From: Henricia sp. BOLD:AAB3569 | Lineage: Eukaryota; Echinodermata; Asteroidea; Spinulosida; Echinasteridae | Assembly: GCA_037783545.1 (NCBI GenBank) | Contig: JBBELK010000400.1 | Location: 1-64,000, forward strand | Length of the DNA: 64,000 nucleotides | Direction: 5' to 3' | Shown here: positions 1-12,700 of the stretch, piece by piece | Layout: every line of letters starts with the position of its first letter | Numbering within the stretch: position 1 is the first letter of the stretch | The notes under the pieces: generated by a model | Databases searched by the model: none | Told to the model about the DNA's origin: nothing | The model's input: only the letters and a program-made list of their open reading frames with translations | Program-made: the position numbers and the translations under genes

Positions 1-3000
1 AAATTTCTCTGCCATTTCCCGGCGAAAGTCTGTCAATTTGTTAGGACAAGTGCGCAATATAGAGTCTTTGGAGCATGCAAAATTTGAAGTTCGTCGGAAC
101 ATTTTCGACCTCCAAATTTTCCGACGTTTGACCACACTTTGACCAAAATCCCGTCCAAACTGGGCCGTGTCAACGACAGTCCGAAGGACTGAGCATGCGC
201 ACGAGTCAGGAGTACACAAAAGAGGTGTGTACAGACAGCCACAGGTTGCGGGAGCATCCAGGAAGGGCCAACCCCTTTTTTTTCTAAACTCTGAAATTTC
301 TCTGCCATTTCCGGCGAAAGTCTGTCAATTTGTTAGGACAAGTGCGCAATATAGAGTCTTTGGAGCATGCAAAATTTGAAGTTCGTCGAACATTTTTCGA
401 CCTCCAAATTTGCCGACGTTTGGACCACACTTTGACCAAAATCCCGTCCCAAACTGGGCCGTGTCAACGACAGTCCGAAGGACTGAGCATGCGCACGAGT
501 CAGGAGTACACCAAAGAGGTGTGTACAGACAGCCACAGGTTGCGGGAGCATCCAGGAAGCGCCAACCCCTTTTTTTCTAAACTCTGAAATTTCTCTGCCA
601 TTTCCCGGCGAAAGTCTGTCAATTTTTTAGGACAAGTGCGCAATATAGAGTCTTTGGAGCATGCAAAATTTGAAGTTCGTCGGAACATTTTTCGACCTCC
701 AAATTTGCCGACGTTTGGACCACACTTTGACCAAAATCCCGTCGCAAACTGGGCCGTGTCAACGACAGTCCGAAGGACTGAGCATGCGCACGAGTCAGGA
801 GTACACCAAAGAGGTGTGTACAGACAGCCACAGGTTGCGGGAGCATCCAGGAAGCGCCAACCCCTTTTTTTTCTAAACTCTGAAATTTCTCTGCCATTTC
901 CCGGCGAAAGTCTGTCAATTTTTTAGGACAAGTGCGCAATATAGAGTCTTTGGAGCATGCAAAATTTGAAGTTCGTCGGAACATTTTTCGACCTCCAAAT
1001 TTGCCGACGTTTGGACCACACTTTGACCAAAATCCCGTCCCAAACTGGGCCGTGTCAACGACAGTCCGAAGGACTGAGCATGCGCACGAGTCAGGAGTAC
1101 ACCAAAGAGGTGTGTACAGACAGCCACAGGTTGCGGGAGCATCCAGGAAGGCGCCAACCCCTTTTTTTTCTAAACTCTGAAATTTCTCTGCCATTTCCCG
1201 GCGAAAGTCTGTCAATTTTTTAGGACAAGTGCGCAATATAGAGTCTTTGGAGCATGCAAAATTTGAAGTTCGTCGGAACATTTTTCGACCTCCAAATTTG
1301 CCGACGTTTGGACCACACTTTGACCAAAATCCCGTCGCAAACTGGGCCGTGTCAACGACAGTCCGAAGGACTGAGCATGCGCACGAGTCAGGAGTACACC
1401 AAAGAGGTGTGTACAGACAGCCACAGGTTGCGGGAGCATCCAGGAAGCGCCAACCCCTTTTTTTTCTAAACTCTGAAATTTCTCTGCCATTTCCCGGCGA
1501 AAGTCTGTCAATTTTTTAGGACAAGTGCGCAATATAGAGTCTTTGGAGCATGCAAAATTTGAAGTTCGTCGGAACATTTTTCGACCTCCAAATTTGCCGA
1601 CGTTTGGACCACACTTTGACCAAAATCCCGTCCCAAACTGGGCCGTGTCAACGACAGTCCGAAGGACTGAGCATGCGCACGAGTCAGGAGTACACCAAAG
1701 AGGTGTGTACAGACAGCCACAGGTTGCGGGAGCATCCAGGAAGCGCCAACCCCTTTTTTTTCTAAACTCTGAAATTTCTCTGCCATTTCCCGGCGAAAGT
1801 CTGTCAATTTTGTAGGACAAGTGCGCAATATAGTCTTTGGAGCATGCGAAATTTGAAGTTCGTCGGAACATTTTTCGACCTCCAAATTTGCCGACGTTTG
1901 GACCACACTTTGACCAAAATCCCGTCCCAAACTGGGCCGTGTCAACGACAGTCCGAAGGACTGAGCATGCGCACGAGTCAGGAGTACACCAAAGAGGTGT
2001 GTACAGACAGCCACAGGTTGCGGGAGCATCCAGGAAGCGCCAACCCCTTTTTTTTCTAAACTCTGAAATTTCTCTGCCATTTCCCGGCGAAGTCTGTCAA
2101 TTTTTTAGGACAAGTGCGCAATATAGAGTCTTTGGAGCATGCAAAATTTGAAGTTCGTCGGAACAATTTTCGACCTCCAAATTTGCCGACGTTTGGACCA
2201 CACTTTGACCAAAATCCCGTCCCAAACTGGGCCGTGTCAACGACAGTCCGAAGGACTGAGCATGCGCACGAGTCAGGAGTACACCAAAGAGGTGTGTACA
2301 GACAGCCACAGGTTGCGGGAGCATCCAGGAAGCGCCAACCCCTTTTTTTTCTAAACTCTGAAATTTCTCTGCCATTTCCCGGCGAAAGTCTGTCAATTTT
2401 TTAGGACAAGTGCGCAATATAGAGTCGTTGGAGCATGCAAAATTTGAAGTTCGTCGGAACATTTTTCGACCTCCAAATTTGCCGACGTTTGGACCACACT
2501 TTGACCAAAATCCCGTCCCAATCTGGCCGTGTCAACGACAGTCCGAAGGACTGAGCATGCGCACGAGTCAGGAGTACACCAAAGAGGTGTGTACAGACAG
2601 CCACAGGTTGCGGGAGCATCCAGGAAGCGCCAACCCCTTTTTTTTCTAAACTCTGAAATTTCTCTGCCATTTCCCGGCGAAAGTCTGTCAATTTTTTAGG
2701 ACAAGTGCGCAATATAGAGTCTTTGGAGCATGCAAAATTTGAAGTTCGTCGGAACATTTTTCGACCTCAAATTTCCGACGTTTGGACCACACTTTGACCA
2801 AAATCCCGTCCCAAACTGGGCCGTGTCAACGACAGTCCGAAGGACTGAGCATGCGCACGAGTCAGGAGTACACCAAAGAGGTGTGTACAGACAGCCACAG
2901 GTTGCGGGAGCATCCAGGAAGCGCCAACCCCTTTTTTTCTAAACTCTGAAATTTCTCTGCCATTTCCCGGCGAAAGTCTGTCAATTTTTTAGGACAAGTG

Positions 3001-6000
3001 CGCAATATAGAGTCTTTGGAGCATGCAACATTTGAAGTTCGTCGGAACATTTGTCGACCTCCAAATTTGCCGACGTTTGGACCACACTTTGACCAAAATC
3101 CCGTCCCAAACTGCGCCGTGTCAACGACAGTCCGAAGGACTGAGCATGCGCACGAGTCAGGAGTACACCAAAGAGGTGTGTACAGACAGCCACAGGTTGC
3201 GGGAGCATCCAGGAAGCGTCAACCCCTTTTTTTTCTAAACTCTGAAATTTCTCTGCCATTTCCCGGCGAAAGTCTGTCATTTTTTTAGGACAAGTGCGCA
3301 ATATAGAGTCTTTGGAGCATGCAAAATTTGAAGTTCGACGGAACATTTTTCGACCTCCAAATTTGCCGAAGTTTGGACCACACTTTGACCAAAATCCCGT
3401 CCCAAACTGGGCCGTGTCAACGACAGTCCGAAGGACTGAGCATGCGCACGAGTCAGGAGTACACCAAAGAGGTGTGTACAGACAGCCACAGGTTGCGGGA
3501 GCATCCAGGAAGCGCCAACCCCTTTTTTTTCTAAACTCTGAAATTTCTCTGCCATTTCCCGGCGAAAGTCTGTCAATTTTTTAGGACAAGTGCGCAATAT
3601 AGAGTCTTTGGAGCATGCAAAATTTGAAGTTCGTCGGAACATTTTTCGACCTCCAAATTGCCGACGTTTGGACCACACTTTGACCAAATCCCGTCCCAAA
3701 CTGCCGTGTCAACGACAGTCCGAAGGACTGAGCATGCGCACGAGTCAGGAGTACACCAAAGAGGTGTGTACAGACAGCCACAGGTTGCGGGAGCATCCAG
3801 GAAGCGCCAACCCCTTTTTTTTCTTCTAAACTCTGAAATTTCTCTGCCATTTCCCGGCGAAAGTCTGTCAATTTTTTAGGACAAGTGCGCAATATAGAGT
3901 CTTTGGAGCATGCAAAATTTGAAGTTCGTCGAAACATTTTTCGACCTCCAAATTTGCCGACGTTTGGACCACACTTTGACCAAAATCCCGTCCCAAAACT
4001 GGGCCGTGTCAACGACAGTCCGAAGGACTGAGCATGCGCACGAGTCAGGAGTACACCAAAGAGGTGTGTACAGACAGCCACAGGTTGCGGGAGCATCCAG
4101 GAAGCGCCAACCCCTTTTTTTTCTAAACTCTGAAATTCCTCTGCCATTTCCCGGCGAAAGTCTGTCAATTTTTTAGGACAAGTGCGCAATATAGAGTCTT
4201 TGGAGCATGCAAAATTTGAAGTTCGTCGGAACATTTTTCGACCTCCAAATTTGCCGACGTTTGGACCACACTTTGACCAAAATCCCGTCCCAAACTGGGC
4301 CGTGTCAACGACAGTCCGAAGGACTGAGCATGCGCACGAGTCAGGAGTACACCAAAGAGGTGTGTACAGACAGCCACAGGTTGCGGGAGCATCCAGGAAG
4401 CGCCAACCCCTTTTTTTTCTAAACTCTGAAATTTCTCTGCCATTTCCCGGCGAAAGTCTGTCAATTTTTTAGGACAAGTGCGCAATATAGAGTCTTTGGA
4501 GCATGCAAAATTTGAAGTTCGTCGGAACATTTTTCGACCTCCAAATTTGCCGACGTTTGGACCACACTTTGACCAAAATCCCGTCCCAAACTGGGCCGTG
4601 TCAACGACAGTCCGAAGGACTGAGCATGCGCACGAGTCAGGAGTACACCAAAGAGGTGTGTACAGACAGCCACAGGTTGCGGGAGCATCCAGGAAGCGCC
4701 AACCCCTTTTTTTTCTAACTCTGAAATTTCTCTGCCATTTCCCGGCGAAAGTCTGTCAATTTTTTAGGACAAGTGCGCAATATAGAGTCTTTGGAGCATG
4801 CGAAATTTGAAGTTCGTCGGAACATTTTTCGACCTCCAAATTTGCCGACGTTTGGACCACACTTTGACCAAAATCCCGTCCCAAACTGGGCCGTGTCAAC
4901 GACAGTCCGAAGGACTGAGCATGCGCACGAGTCAGGAGTACACCAAAGAGGTGTGTACAGACAGCCACAGGTTGCGGGAGCATCCAGGAAGCGCCAACCC
5001 CTTTTTTTTTCTAAACTCTGAAATTTCTCTGCCATTTCCCGGCGAAAGTCTGTCAATTTTTTAGGACAAGTGCGCAATATAGAGTCTTTGGAGCATGCAA
5101 AATTTGAAGTTCGTCGGAACATTTTTCGACCTCCAAATTTGCCGACGTTTGGACCACACTTTGACCAAAATCCCGTCGCAAACTGGGCCGTGTCAACGAC
5201 AGTCCGAAGGACTGAGCATGCGCACGAGTCAGGAGTACACCAAAGAGGTGTGTACAGACAGCCACAGGTTGCGGGAGCATCCAGGAAGCGCCAACCCCTT
5301 TTTTTCTAAACTCTGAAATTTCTCTGCCATTTCCCGGCGAAAGTCTGTCAATTGTTTAGGACAAGTGCGCAATATAGAGTCTTTGGAGCATGCGAAATTT
5401 GAAGTTCGTCGGAACATTTTTCGACCTCCAAATTTGCCGACGTTTGGACCACACTTTGACCAAAATCCCGTCCCAAACTGGGCCGTGTCAACGACAGTCC
5501 GAAGGACTGAGCATGCGCACGAGTCAGGAGTACACCAAAGAGGTGTGTACAGACAGCCACAGGTTGCGGGAGCACAGGAAGCGCCAACCCCTTTTTTTTC
5601 TAAACTCTGAAATTTCTCTGCCATTTCCCGGCGAAAGTCTGTCAATTTTTTAGGACAAGTGCGCAATATAGAGTCTTTGGAGCATGCAAAATTTGAAGTT
5701 CGTCGGAACATTTTTCGACCTCCAAATTTGCCGACGTTTGGACCACACTTTGACCAAAATCCCGTCCCAAACTGGGCCGTGTCAACGACAGTCCGAAGGA
5801 CTGAGCATGCGCACGAGTCAGGAGTACACCAAAGAGGTGTGTACAGACAGCCACAGGTTGCGGGAGCATCCAGGAAGCGCCAACCCCTTTTTTTTCTAAA
5901 CTCTGAAATTTCTCTGCCATTTCCCGGCGGAAGTCTGTCAATTTTTTAGGACAAGTGCGCAATATAGAGTCGTTGGAGCATGCAAAATTTGAAGTTCGTC

Positions 6001-8746
6001 GGAACATTTTTCGACCTCCAAATTTGCCGACGTTTGGACCACACTTTGACCAAAATCCCGTCCCAATCTGGGCCGTGTCAACGACAGTCCGAAGGACTGA
6101 GCATGCGCACGAGTCAGGAGTACACCAAAGAGGTGTGTACAGACAGCCACAGGTTGCGGGAGCATCCAGGAAGCGCCAACCCCTTTTTTTTCTAAACTCT
6201 GAAATTTCTCTGCCATTTCCCGGCGAAAGTCTGTCAATTTTGTAGGACAAGTGCGCAATATAGAGTCTTTGGAGCATGCAAAATTTGAAGTTCGTCGGAA
6301 CATTTTTCGACCTCCAAATTTGCCGACGTTTGGACCACACTTTGACCAAAATCCCGTCCCAAACTGGGCCGTGTCAACGACAGTCCGAAGGACTGAGCAT
6401 GCGAACGAGTCAGGAGTACACCAAAGAGGTGTGTACAGACAGCCACAGGTTGCGGGAGCATCCAGGAAGCGCCAACCCTTTTTTTCTAAACTCTGAAATT
6501 TCTCTGCCATTTCCCGGCGAAAGTCTGTCAATTTTTTAGGACAAGTGCGCAATATAGAGTCTTTGGAGCATGCAACATTTGAAGTTCGTCGGAACATTTT
6601 TCGACCTCCAAATTTGCCGACGTTTGGACCACACTTTGACCAAAATCCCGTCCCAATCTGGGCCGTGTCAACGACAGTCCGAAGGACTGAGCATGCGCAC
6701 GAGTCAGGAGTACACCAAAGAGGTGTGTACAGACAGCCACAGGTTGCGGGAGCATCCAGGAAGCGCCAACCCCTTTTTTTTCTAAACTCTGAAATTTCTC
6801 TGCCATTTCCCGGCGAAAGTCTGTCAATTTTTTAGGACAAGTGCGCAATATAGAGTCTTTGGAGCATGCAAAATTTGAAGTTCGTCGGAACATTTTTCGA
6901 CCTCCAAATTTTCCGACGTTTGGACCACACTTTGACCAAAATCCCGTCCCAAACTGGGCCGTGTCAACGACAGTCCGAAGGACTGAGCATGCGCACGAGT
7001 CAGGAGTACACCAAAGAGGTGTGTACAGACAGCCACAGGTTGCGGGAGCATCCAGGAAGCGCCAACCCCTTTTTTTCTAAACTCTGAAATTTCTCTGCCA
7101 TTTCCCGGCGAAAGTCTGTCAATTTTTTAGGACAAGTGCGCAATATAGAGTCTTTGGAGCATGCAACATTTGAAGTTCGTCGGAACATTTGTCGACCTCC
7201 AAATTTGCCGACGTTTGGACCACACTTTGACCAAAATCCCGTCCCAAACTGCGCCGTGTCAACGACAGTCCGAAGGACTGAGCATGCGCACGAGTCAGGA
7301 GTACACCAAAGAGGTGTGTACAGACAGCCACAGGTTGCGGGAGCATCCAGGAAGCGTCAACCCCTTTTTTTTCTAAACTCTGAAATTTCTCTGCCATTTC
7401 CCGGCGAAAGTCTGTCATTTTTTTAGGACAAGTGCGCAATATAGAGTCTTTGGAGCATGCAAAATTTGAAGTTCGACGGAACATTTTTCGACCTCCAAAT
7501 TTGCCGAAGTTTGGACCACACTTTGACCAAAATCCCGTCCCAAACTGGGCCGTGTCAACGACAGTCCGAAGGACTGAGCATGCGCACGAGTCAGGAGTAC
7601 ACCAAAGAGGTGTGTACAGACAGCCACAGGTTGCGGGAGCATCCAGGAAGCGCCAACCCCTTTTTTTTCTAAACTCTGAAATTTCTCTGCCATTTCCCGG
7701 CGAAAGTCTGTCAATTTTTTAGGACAAGTGCGCAATATAGAGTCTTTGGAGCATGCAAAATTTGAAGTTCGTCGGAACATTTTTCGACCTCCAAATTTGC
7801 CGACGTTTGGACCACACTTTGACCAAAATCCCGTCCCAAACTGCCGTGTCAACGACAGTCCGAAGGACTGAGCATGCGCACGAGTCAGGAGTACACCAAA
7901 GAGGTGTGTACAGACAGCCACAGGTTGCGGGAGCATCCAGGAAGCGCCAACCCCTTTTTTTTCTTCTAAACTCTGAAATTTCTCTGCCATTTCCCGGCGA
8001 AAGTCTGTCAATTTTTTAGGACAAGTGCGCAATATAGAGTCTTTGGAGCATGCAAAATTTGAAGTTCGTCGAAACATTTTTCGACCTCCAAATTTGCCGA
8101 CGTTTGGACCACACTTTGACCAAAATCCCGTCCCAAACTGGGCCGTGTCAACGACAGTCCGAAGGACTGAGCATGCGCACGAGTCAGGAGTACACCAAAG
8201 AGGTGTGTACAGACAGCCACAGGTTGCGGGAGCATCCAGGAAGCGCCAACCCCTTTTTTTTCTAAACTCTGAAATTCCTCTGCCATTTCCCGGCGAAAGT
8301 CTGTCAATTTTTTAGGACAAGTGCGCAATATAGAGTCTTTGGAGCATGCAAAATTTGAAGTTCGTCGGAACATTTTTCGACCTCCAAATTTGCCGACGTT
8401 TGGACCACACTTTGACCAAAATCCCGTCCCAAACTGGGCCGTGTCAACGACAGTCCGAAGGACTGAGCATGCGCACGAGTCAGGAGTACACCAAAGAGGT
8501 GTGTACAGACAGCCACAGGTTGCGGGAGCATCCAGGAAGCGCCAACCCCTTTTTTTTCTAAACTCTGAAATTTCTCTGCCATTTCCCGGCGAAAGTCTGT
8601 CAATTTTTTAGGACAAGTGCGCAATATAGAGTCTTTGGAGCATGCAAAATTTGAAGTTCGTCGGAACATTTTTCGACCTCCAAATTTGCCGACGTTTGGA
8701 CCACACTTTGACCAAAATCCCGTCCCAAACTGGGCCGTGTCAACGA

Positions 8747-8761
8747 CAGTCCGAAGGACTG
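8747..8761. other. conserved hairpin 1 of the monomer (CAGTCC-GAA-GGACTG)
   Basis: A perfect 6-bp inverted repeat with a 3-base spacer, at monomer positions 180-194, shown here in the exemplar unit. It is present in nearly every monomer. A rare disruption is GAATGACTG (58.4, 61.3 and 63.2 kb), which breaks one pair and is shared by descent within one higher-order repeat. It could fold in single-stranded DNA or in a satellite transcript of either strand. No function is demonstrated. Confidence 0.75.
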
Positions 8762-8781
8762 AGCATGCGCACGAGTCAGGA

Positions 8782-8802
8782 GTACACCAAAGAGGTGTGT
8801 AC
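8782..8802. other. conserved hairpin 2 of the monomer (GTACAC/GTGTAC arms)
   Basis: Inverted repeat with 6-bp arms GTACAC (8782-8787) and GTGTAC (8797-8802) around a 9-base loop, at monomer positions 215-235. It lies 20 bp downstream of hairpin 1, so each monomer carries a two-hairpin cassette in its more constant half. The right arm is altered in the units at about 60.7 and 62.7 kb (GGTGAACAG). Confidence 0.65.
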
Positions 8803-8845
8803 AGACAGCCACAGGTTGCGGGAGCATCCAGGAAGCGCCAACCCC

Positions 8846-8853
8846 TTTTTTTT
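8846..8853 (+). repeat. homopolymer T-run of the monomer
   Basis: T8 after CCCC at monomer positions 279-286. It is the most length-variable site of the satellite: 6 to 10 T are seen among copies, plus interrupted forms TTTGTTTT (21-41 kb), TTTTTTTCTTCT and TTCTTTCT. Slippage explains the length changes. The G- and CTT-interrupted forms are shared by groups of monomers and mark sublineages. A T-run of this size could stop RNA polymerase III on the plus strand, but the monomer has no convincing Pol III promoter. Confidence 0.7.
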
Positions 8854-9457
8854 CTAAACTCTGAAATTTCTCTGCCATTTCCCGGCGAAAGTCTGTCAAT
8901 TTTTTAGGACAAGTGCGCAATATAGAGTCTTTGGAGCATGCGAAATTTGAAGTTCGTCGGAACATTTTTCGACCTCCAAATTTGCCGACGTTTGGACCAC
9001 ACTTTGACCAAAATCCCGTCCCAAACTGGGCCGTGTCAACGACAGTCCGAAGGACTGAGCATGCGCACGAGTCAGGAGTACACCAAAGAGGTGTGTACAG
9101 ACAGCCACAGGTTGCGGGAGCATCCAGGAAGCGCCAACCCCTTTTTTTCTTCTAAACTCTGAAATTTCTCTGCCATTTCCCGGCGAAAGTCTGTCAATTT
9201 TTTAGGACAAGTGCGCAATATAGAGTCTTTGGAGCATGCAAAATTTGAAGTTCGTCGGAACATTTTTCGACCTCCAAATTTGCCGACGTTTGGACCACAC
9301 TTTGACCAAAATCCCGTCGCAAACTGGGCCGTGTCAACGACAGTCCGAAGGACTGAGCATGCGCACGAGTCAGGAGTACACCAAAGAGGTGTGTACAGAC
9401 AGCCACAGGTTGCGGGAGCATCCAGGAAGCGCCAACCCCTTTTTTTTCTAAACTCTG

Positions 9458-9753
9458 AAATTTCTCTGCCATTTCCCGGCGAAAGTCTGTCAATTGTTTA
9501 GGACAAGTGCGCAATATAGAGTCTTTGGAGCATGCGAAATTTGAAGTTCGTCGGAACATTTTTCGACCTCCAAATTTGCCGACGTTTGGACCACACTTTG
9601 ACCAAAATCCCGTCGCAAACTGGGCCGTGTCAACGACAGTCCGAAGGACTGAGCATGCGCACGAGTCAGGAGTACACCAAAGAGGTGTGTACAGACAGCC
9701 ACAGGTTGCGGGAGCATCCAGGAAGCGCCAACCCCTTTTTTTTCTAAACTCTG
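9458..9753 (+). repeat. extra, apparently recombinant monomer in the second 4.4-kb HOR copy
   Basis: This monomer has the left-half markers of the following unit (CAATTGTTTAGG and GCGAAATTT) and the right-half marker of the preceding unit (CGTCGCAAACTG). In HOR copy 1 those marker sets sit on two adjacent monomers, at about 5.05-5.35 and 5.35-5.65 kb, with no such intermediate. A single unequal exchange between misaligned neighbours would give exactly this hybrid and the one-monomer length gain. Confidence 0.75.
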
Positions 9754-12700
9754 AAATTTCTCTGCCATTTCCCGGCGAAAGTCTGTCAATTGTTTAGGAC
9801 AAGTGCGCAATATAGAGTCTTTGGAGCATGCGAAATTTGAAGTTCGTCGGAACATTTTTCGACCTCCAAATTTGCCGACGTTTGGACCACACTTTGACCA
9901 AAATCCCGTCCCAAACTGGGCCGTGTCAACGACAGTCCGAAGGACTGAGCATGCGCACGAGTCAGGAGTACACCAAAGAGGTGTGTACAGACAGCCACAG
10001 GTTGCGGGAGCATCCAGGAAGCGCCAACCCCTTTTTTTTCTAAACTCTGAAATTTCTCTGCCATTTCCCGGCGAAAGTCTGTCAATTTTTTAGGACAAGT
10101 GCGCAATATAGAGTCTTTGGAGCATGCAAAATTTGAAGTTCGTCGGAACATTTTTCGACCTCCAAATTTGCCGACGTTTGGACCACACTTTGACCAAAAT
10201 CCCGTCCCAAACTGGGCCGTGTCAACGACAGTCCGAAGGACTGAGCATGCGCACGAGTCAGGAGTACACCAAAGAGGTGTGTACAGACAGCCACAGGTTG
10301 CGGGAGCATCCAGGAAGCGCCAACCCCTTTTTTTTCTAAACTCTGAAATTTCTCTGCCATTTCCCGGCGGAAGTCTGTCAATTTTTTAGGACAAGTGCGC
10401 AATATAGAGTCGTTGGAGCATGCAAAATTTGAAGTTCGTCGGAACATTTTTCGACCTCCAAATTTGCCGACGTTTGGACCACACTTTGACCAAAATCCCG
10501 TCCCAATCTGGGCCGTGTCAACGACAGTCCGAAGGACTGAGCATGCGCACGAGTCAGGAGTACACCAAAGAGGTGTGTACAGACAGCCACAGGTTGCGGG
10601 AGCATCCAGGAAGCGCCAACCCCTTTTTTTTCTAAACTCTGAAATTTCTCTGCCATTTCCCGGCGAAAGTCTGTCAATTTTTTAGGACAAGTGCGCAATA
10701 TAGAGTCTTTGGAGCATGCAAAATTTGAAGTTCGTCGGAACATTTTTCGACCTCCAAATTTGCCGACGTTTGGACCACACTTTGACCAAAATCCCGTCCC
10801 AAACTGGGCCGTGTCAACGACAGTCCGAAGGACTGAGCATGCGAACGAGTCAGGAGTACACCAAAGAGGTGTGTACAGACAGCCACAGGTTGCGGGAGCA
10901 TCCAGGAAGCGCCAACCCTTTTTTTCTAAACTCTGAAATTTCTCTGCCATTTCCCGGCGAAAGTCTGTCAATTTTTTAGGACAAGTGCGCAATATAGAGT
11001 CTTTGGAGCATGCAACATTTGAAGTTCGTCGGAACATTTTTCGACCTCCAAATTTGCCGACGTTTGGACCACACTTTGACCAAAATCCCGTCCCAAACTG
11101 GGCCGTGTCAACGACAGTCCGAAGGACTGAGCATGCGCACGAGTCAGGAGTACACCAAAGAGGTGTGTACAGACAGCCACGGGTTGCGGGAGCATCCAGG
11201 AAGCGCCAACCCCTTTTTTTTCTAAACTCTGAAATTTCTCTGCCATTTCCCGACGAAAGTCTGCCAATTTTTTAGGACAAGTGCGCAATATAGAGTCTTT
11301 GGAGCATGCAAAATTTGAAGTTCGTCGGAACATTTTTCGACCTCCAAATTTGCCGACGTTTGGACCACACTTTGACCAAAATCCCGTCCCAAACTGGGCC
11401 GTGTCAACGACAGTCCGAAGGACTGAGCATGCGCACGAGTCAGGAGTACACCAAAGAGGTGTGTACAGACAGCCACAGGTTGCGGGAGCATCCAGGAAGC
11501 GCCAACCCCTTTTTTTTTCTAAACTCTGAAATTTCTCTGCCATTTCCCGGCGAAAGTCTGTCAATTTTTTAGGACAAGTGCGCAATATAGAGTCTTTGGA
11601 GCATGCAAAATTTGAAGTTCGTCGGAACATTTTTCGACCTCCAAATTTGCCGACGTTTGGACCACACTTTGACCAAAATCCCGTCCCAAACTGGGCCGTG
11701 TCAACGACAGTCCGAAGGACTGAGCATGCGCACGAGTCAGAAGTACACCAAAGAGGTGTGTACAGACAGCCACAGGTTGCGGGAGCATCCAGGAAGCGCC
11801 AACCCCTTTTTTTTCTAAACTCTGAAATTTCTCTGCCATTTCCCGGCGAAAGTCTGCCAATTTTTTAGGACAAGTGCGCAATATAGAGTCTTTGGAGCAT
11901 GCAAAATTTGAAGTTCGTCGGAACATTTTTCGACCTCCAAATTTGCCGACGTTTGGACCACACTTTGACCAAAATCCCGTCCCAAACTGGGCCGTGTCAA
12001 CGACAGTCCGAAGGACTGAGCATGCGCACGAGTCAGGAGTACACCAAAGAGGTGTGTACAGACAGCCACAGGTTGCGGGAGCATCCAGGAAGCGCCAACC
12101 CCTTTTTTTTCTAAACTCTAAAATTTCTCTGCCATTTCCCGGCGAAAGTCTGTCAATTTTTTAGGACAAGTGCGCAATATAGAGTCTTTGGAGCATGCAA
12201 AATTTGAAGTTCGTCGGAACATTTTTCGACCTCCAAATTTGCCGACGTTTGGACCACACTTTGACCAAAATCCCGTCCCAAACTGGGCCGTGTCAACGAC
12301 AGTCCGAAGGACTGAGCATGCGCACGAGTCAGGAGTACACCAAAGAGGTGTGTACAGACAGCCACAGGTTGCGGGAGCATCCAGGAAGCGCCAACCCCTT
12401 TTTTTTCTAAACTCTGAAATTTCTCTGCCATTTCCCGGCGAAAGTCTGTCAATTTTTTAGGACAAGTGCGCAATATAGAGTCTTTGGAGCATGCAACATT
12501 TGAAGTTCGTCGGAACATTTTTCGACCTCCAAATTTGCCGACGTTTGGACCACACTTTGACCAAAATCCCGTCCCAAACTGGGCCGTGTCAACGACAGTC
12601 CGAAGGACTGAGCATGCGCACGAGTCAGGAGTACACCAAAGAGGTGTGTACAGACAGCCACAGGTTGCGGGAGCATCCAGGAAGCGCCAACCCCTTTTTT

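Larger units (their letters stand above)
8568..8863 (+). repeat. exemplar consensus monomer (296 bp)
   Basis: This copy matches the by-eye consensus at every position and can serve as the reference unit. Phase 1 is taken at AAATTTCTCTGCC. Landmarks by monomer position: CCCGGCGAAAG 18-28, T6 run 37-42, GTGCGCAATAT 50-60, AAAATTTG 79-86, inverted CGTCGG/CCGACG 92-97 and 122-127, palindrome CAAATTTG 114-121, hairpin CAGTCCGAAGGACTG 180-194, GCATGC 196-201, second hairpin 215-235, CCCC-T8 275-286. There are 16 CpG sites. Because 296 is not a multiple of 3, every reading frame shifts at each monomer boundary. Confidence 0.95.
2656..11231 (+). repeat. higher-order repeat, 14/15 monomers, two tandem copies (boundary about 6791/6792)
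   Basis: Copy 1 is 2656-6791 and copy 2 is 6792-11231. Rare variants recur in the same order at an offset of about 4138-4142: CATTTGTCGACC (3050/7188), ACTGCGCCGTG (3113/7251), AGCGTCAACC (3216/7354), GTTCGACGG (3336/7474), GCCGAAGTTTGG (3366/7504), AACTGCCGTG (3702/7841), GTCGAAAC (3929/8068), GAAATTCCTC (4133/8272), GTCGCAAACTG (5175/9317). From GGCGGAAGTC (5928/10368) the offset becomes 4440, followed by GAGTCGTTGG, CCAATCTGG, GCGAACGAG and AACATTTG. The change of about 298 bp reflects one extra monomer in copy 2, at 9458-9753. Confidence 0.9.

Noticed and set aside
8656-8675. CENP-B box at TTCGTCGGAACATTT
   Set aside because: TTCG and the central A fit, but the essential CGGG half is ATTT. 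No better match was found on either strand.
8568-8863. Hammerhead ribozyme in the satellite, as known from some animal satellites
   Set aside because: GGCGAAAGTC is present, but the required CTGANGA core is not found at a suitable distance on either strand.
8568-8863. Satellite derived from 5S rRNA or a tRNA gene
   Set aside because: No A/B/C-box arrangement is seen in the monomer. GTTCGTCGG only weakly resembles a B box and has no A box at the right spacing.
8617-8907. Recurrent 96-codon plus-strand ORFs in almost every monomer
   Set aside because: They cross monomer boundaries, overlap a second plus-strand frame and a minus-strand frame of similar length, and show no codon-level conservation.
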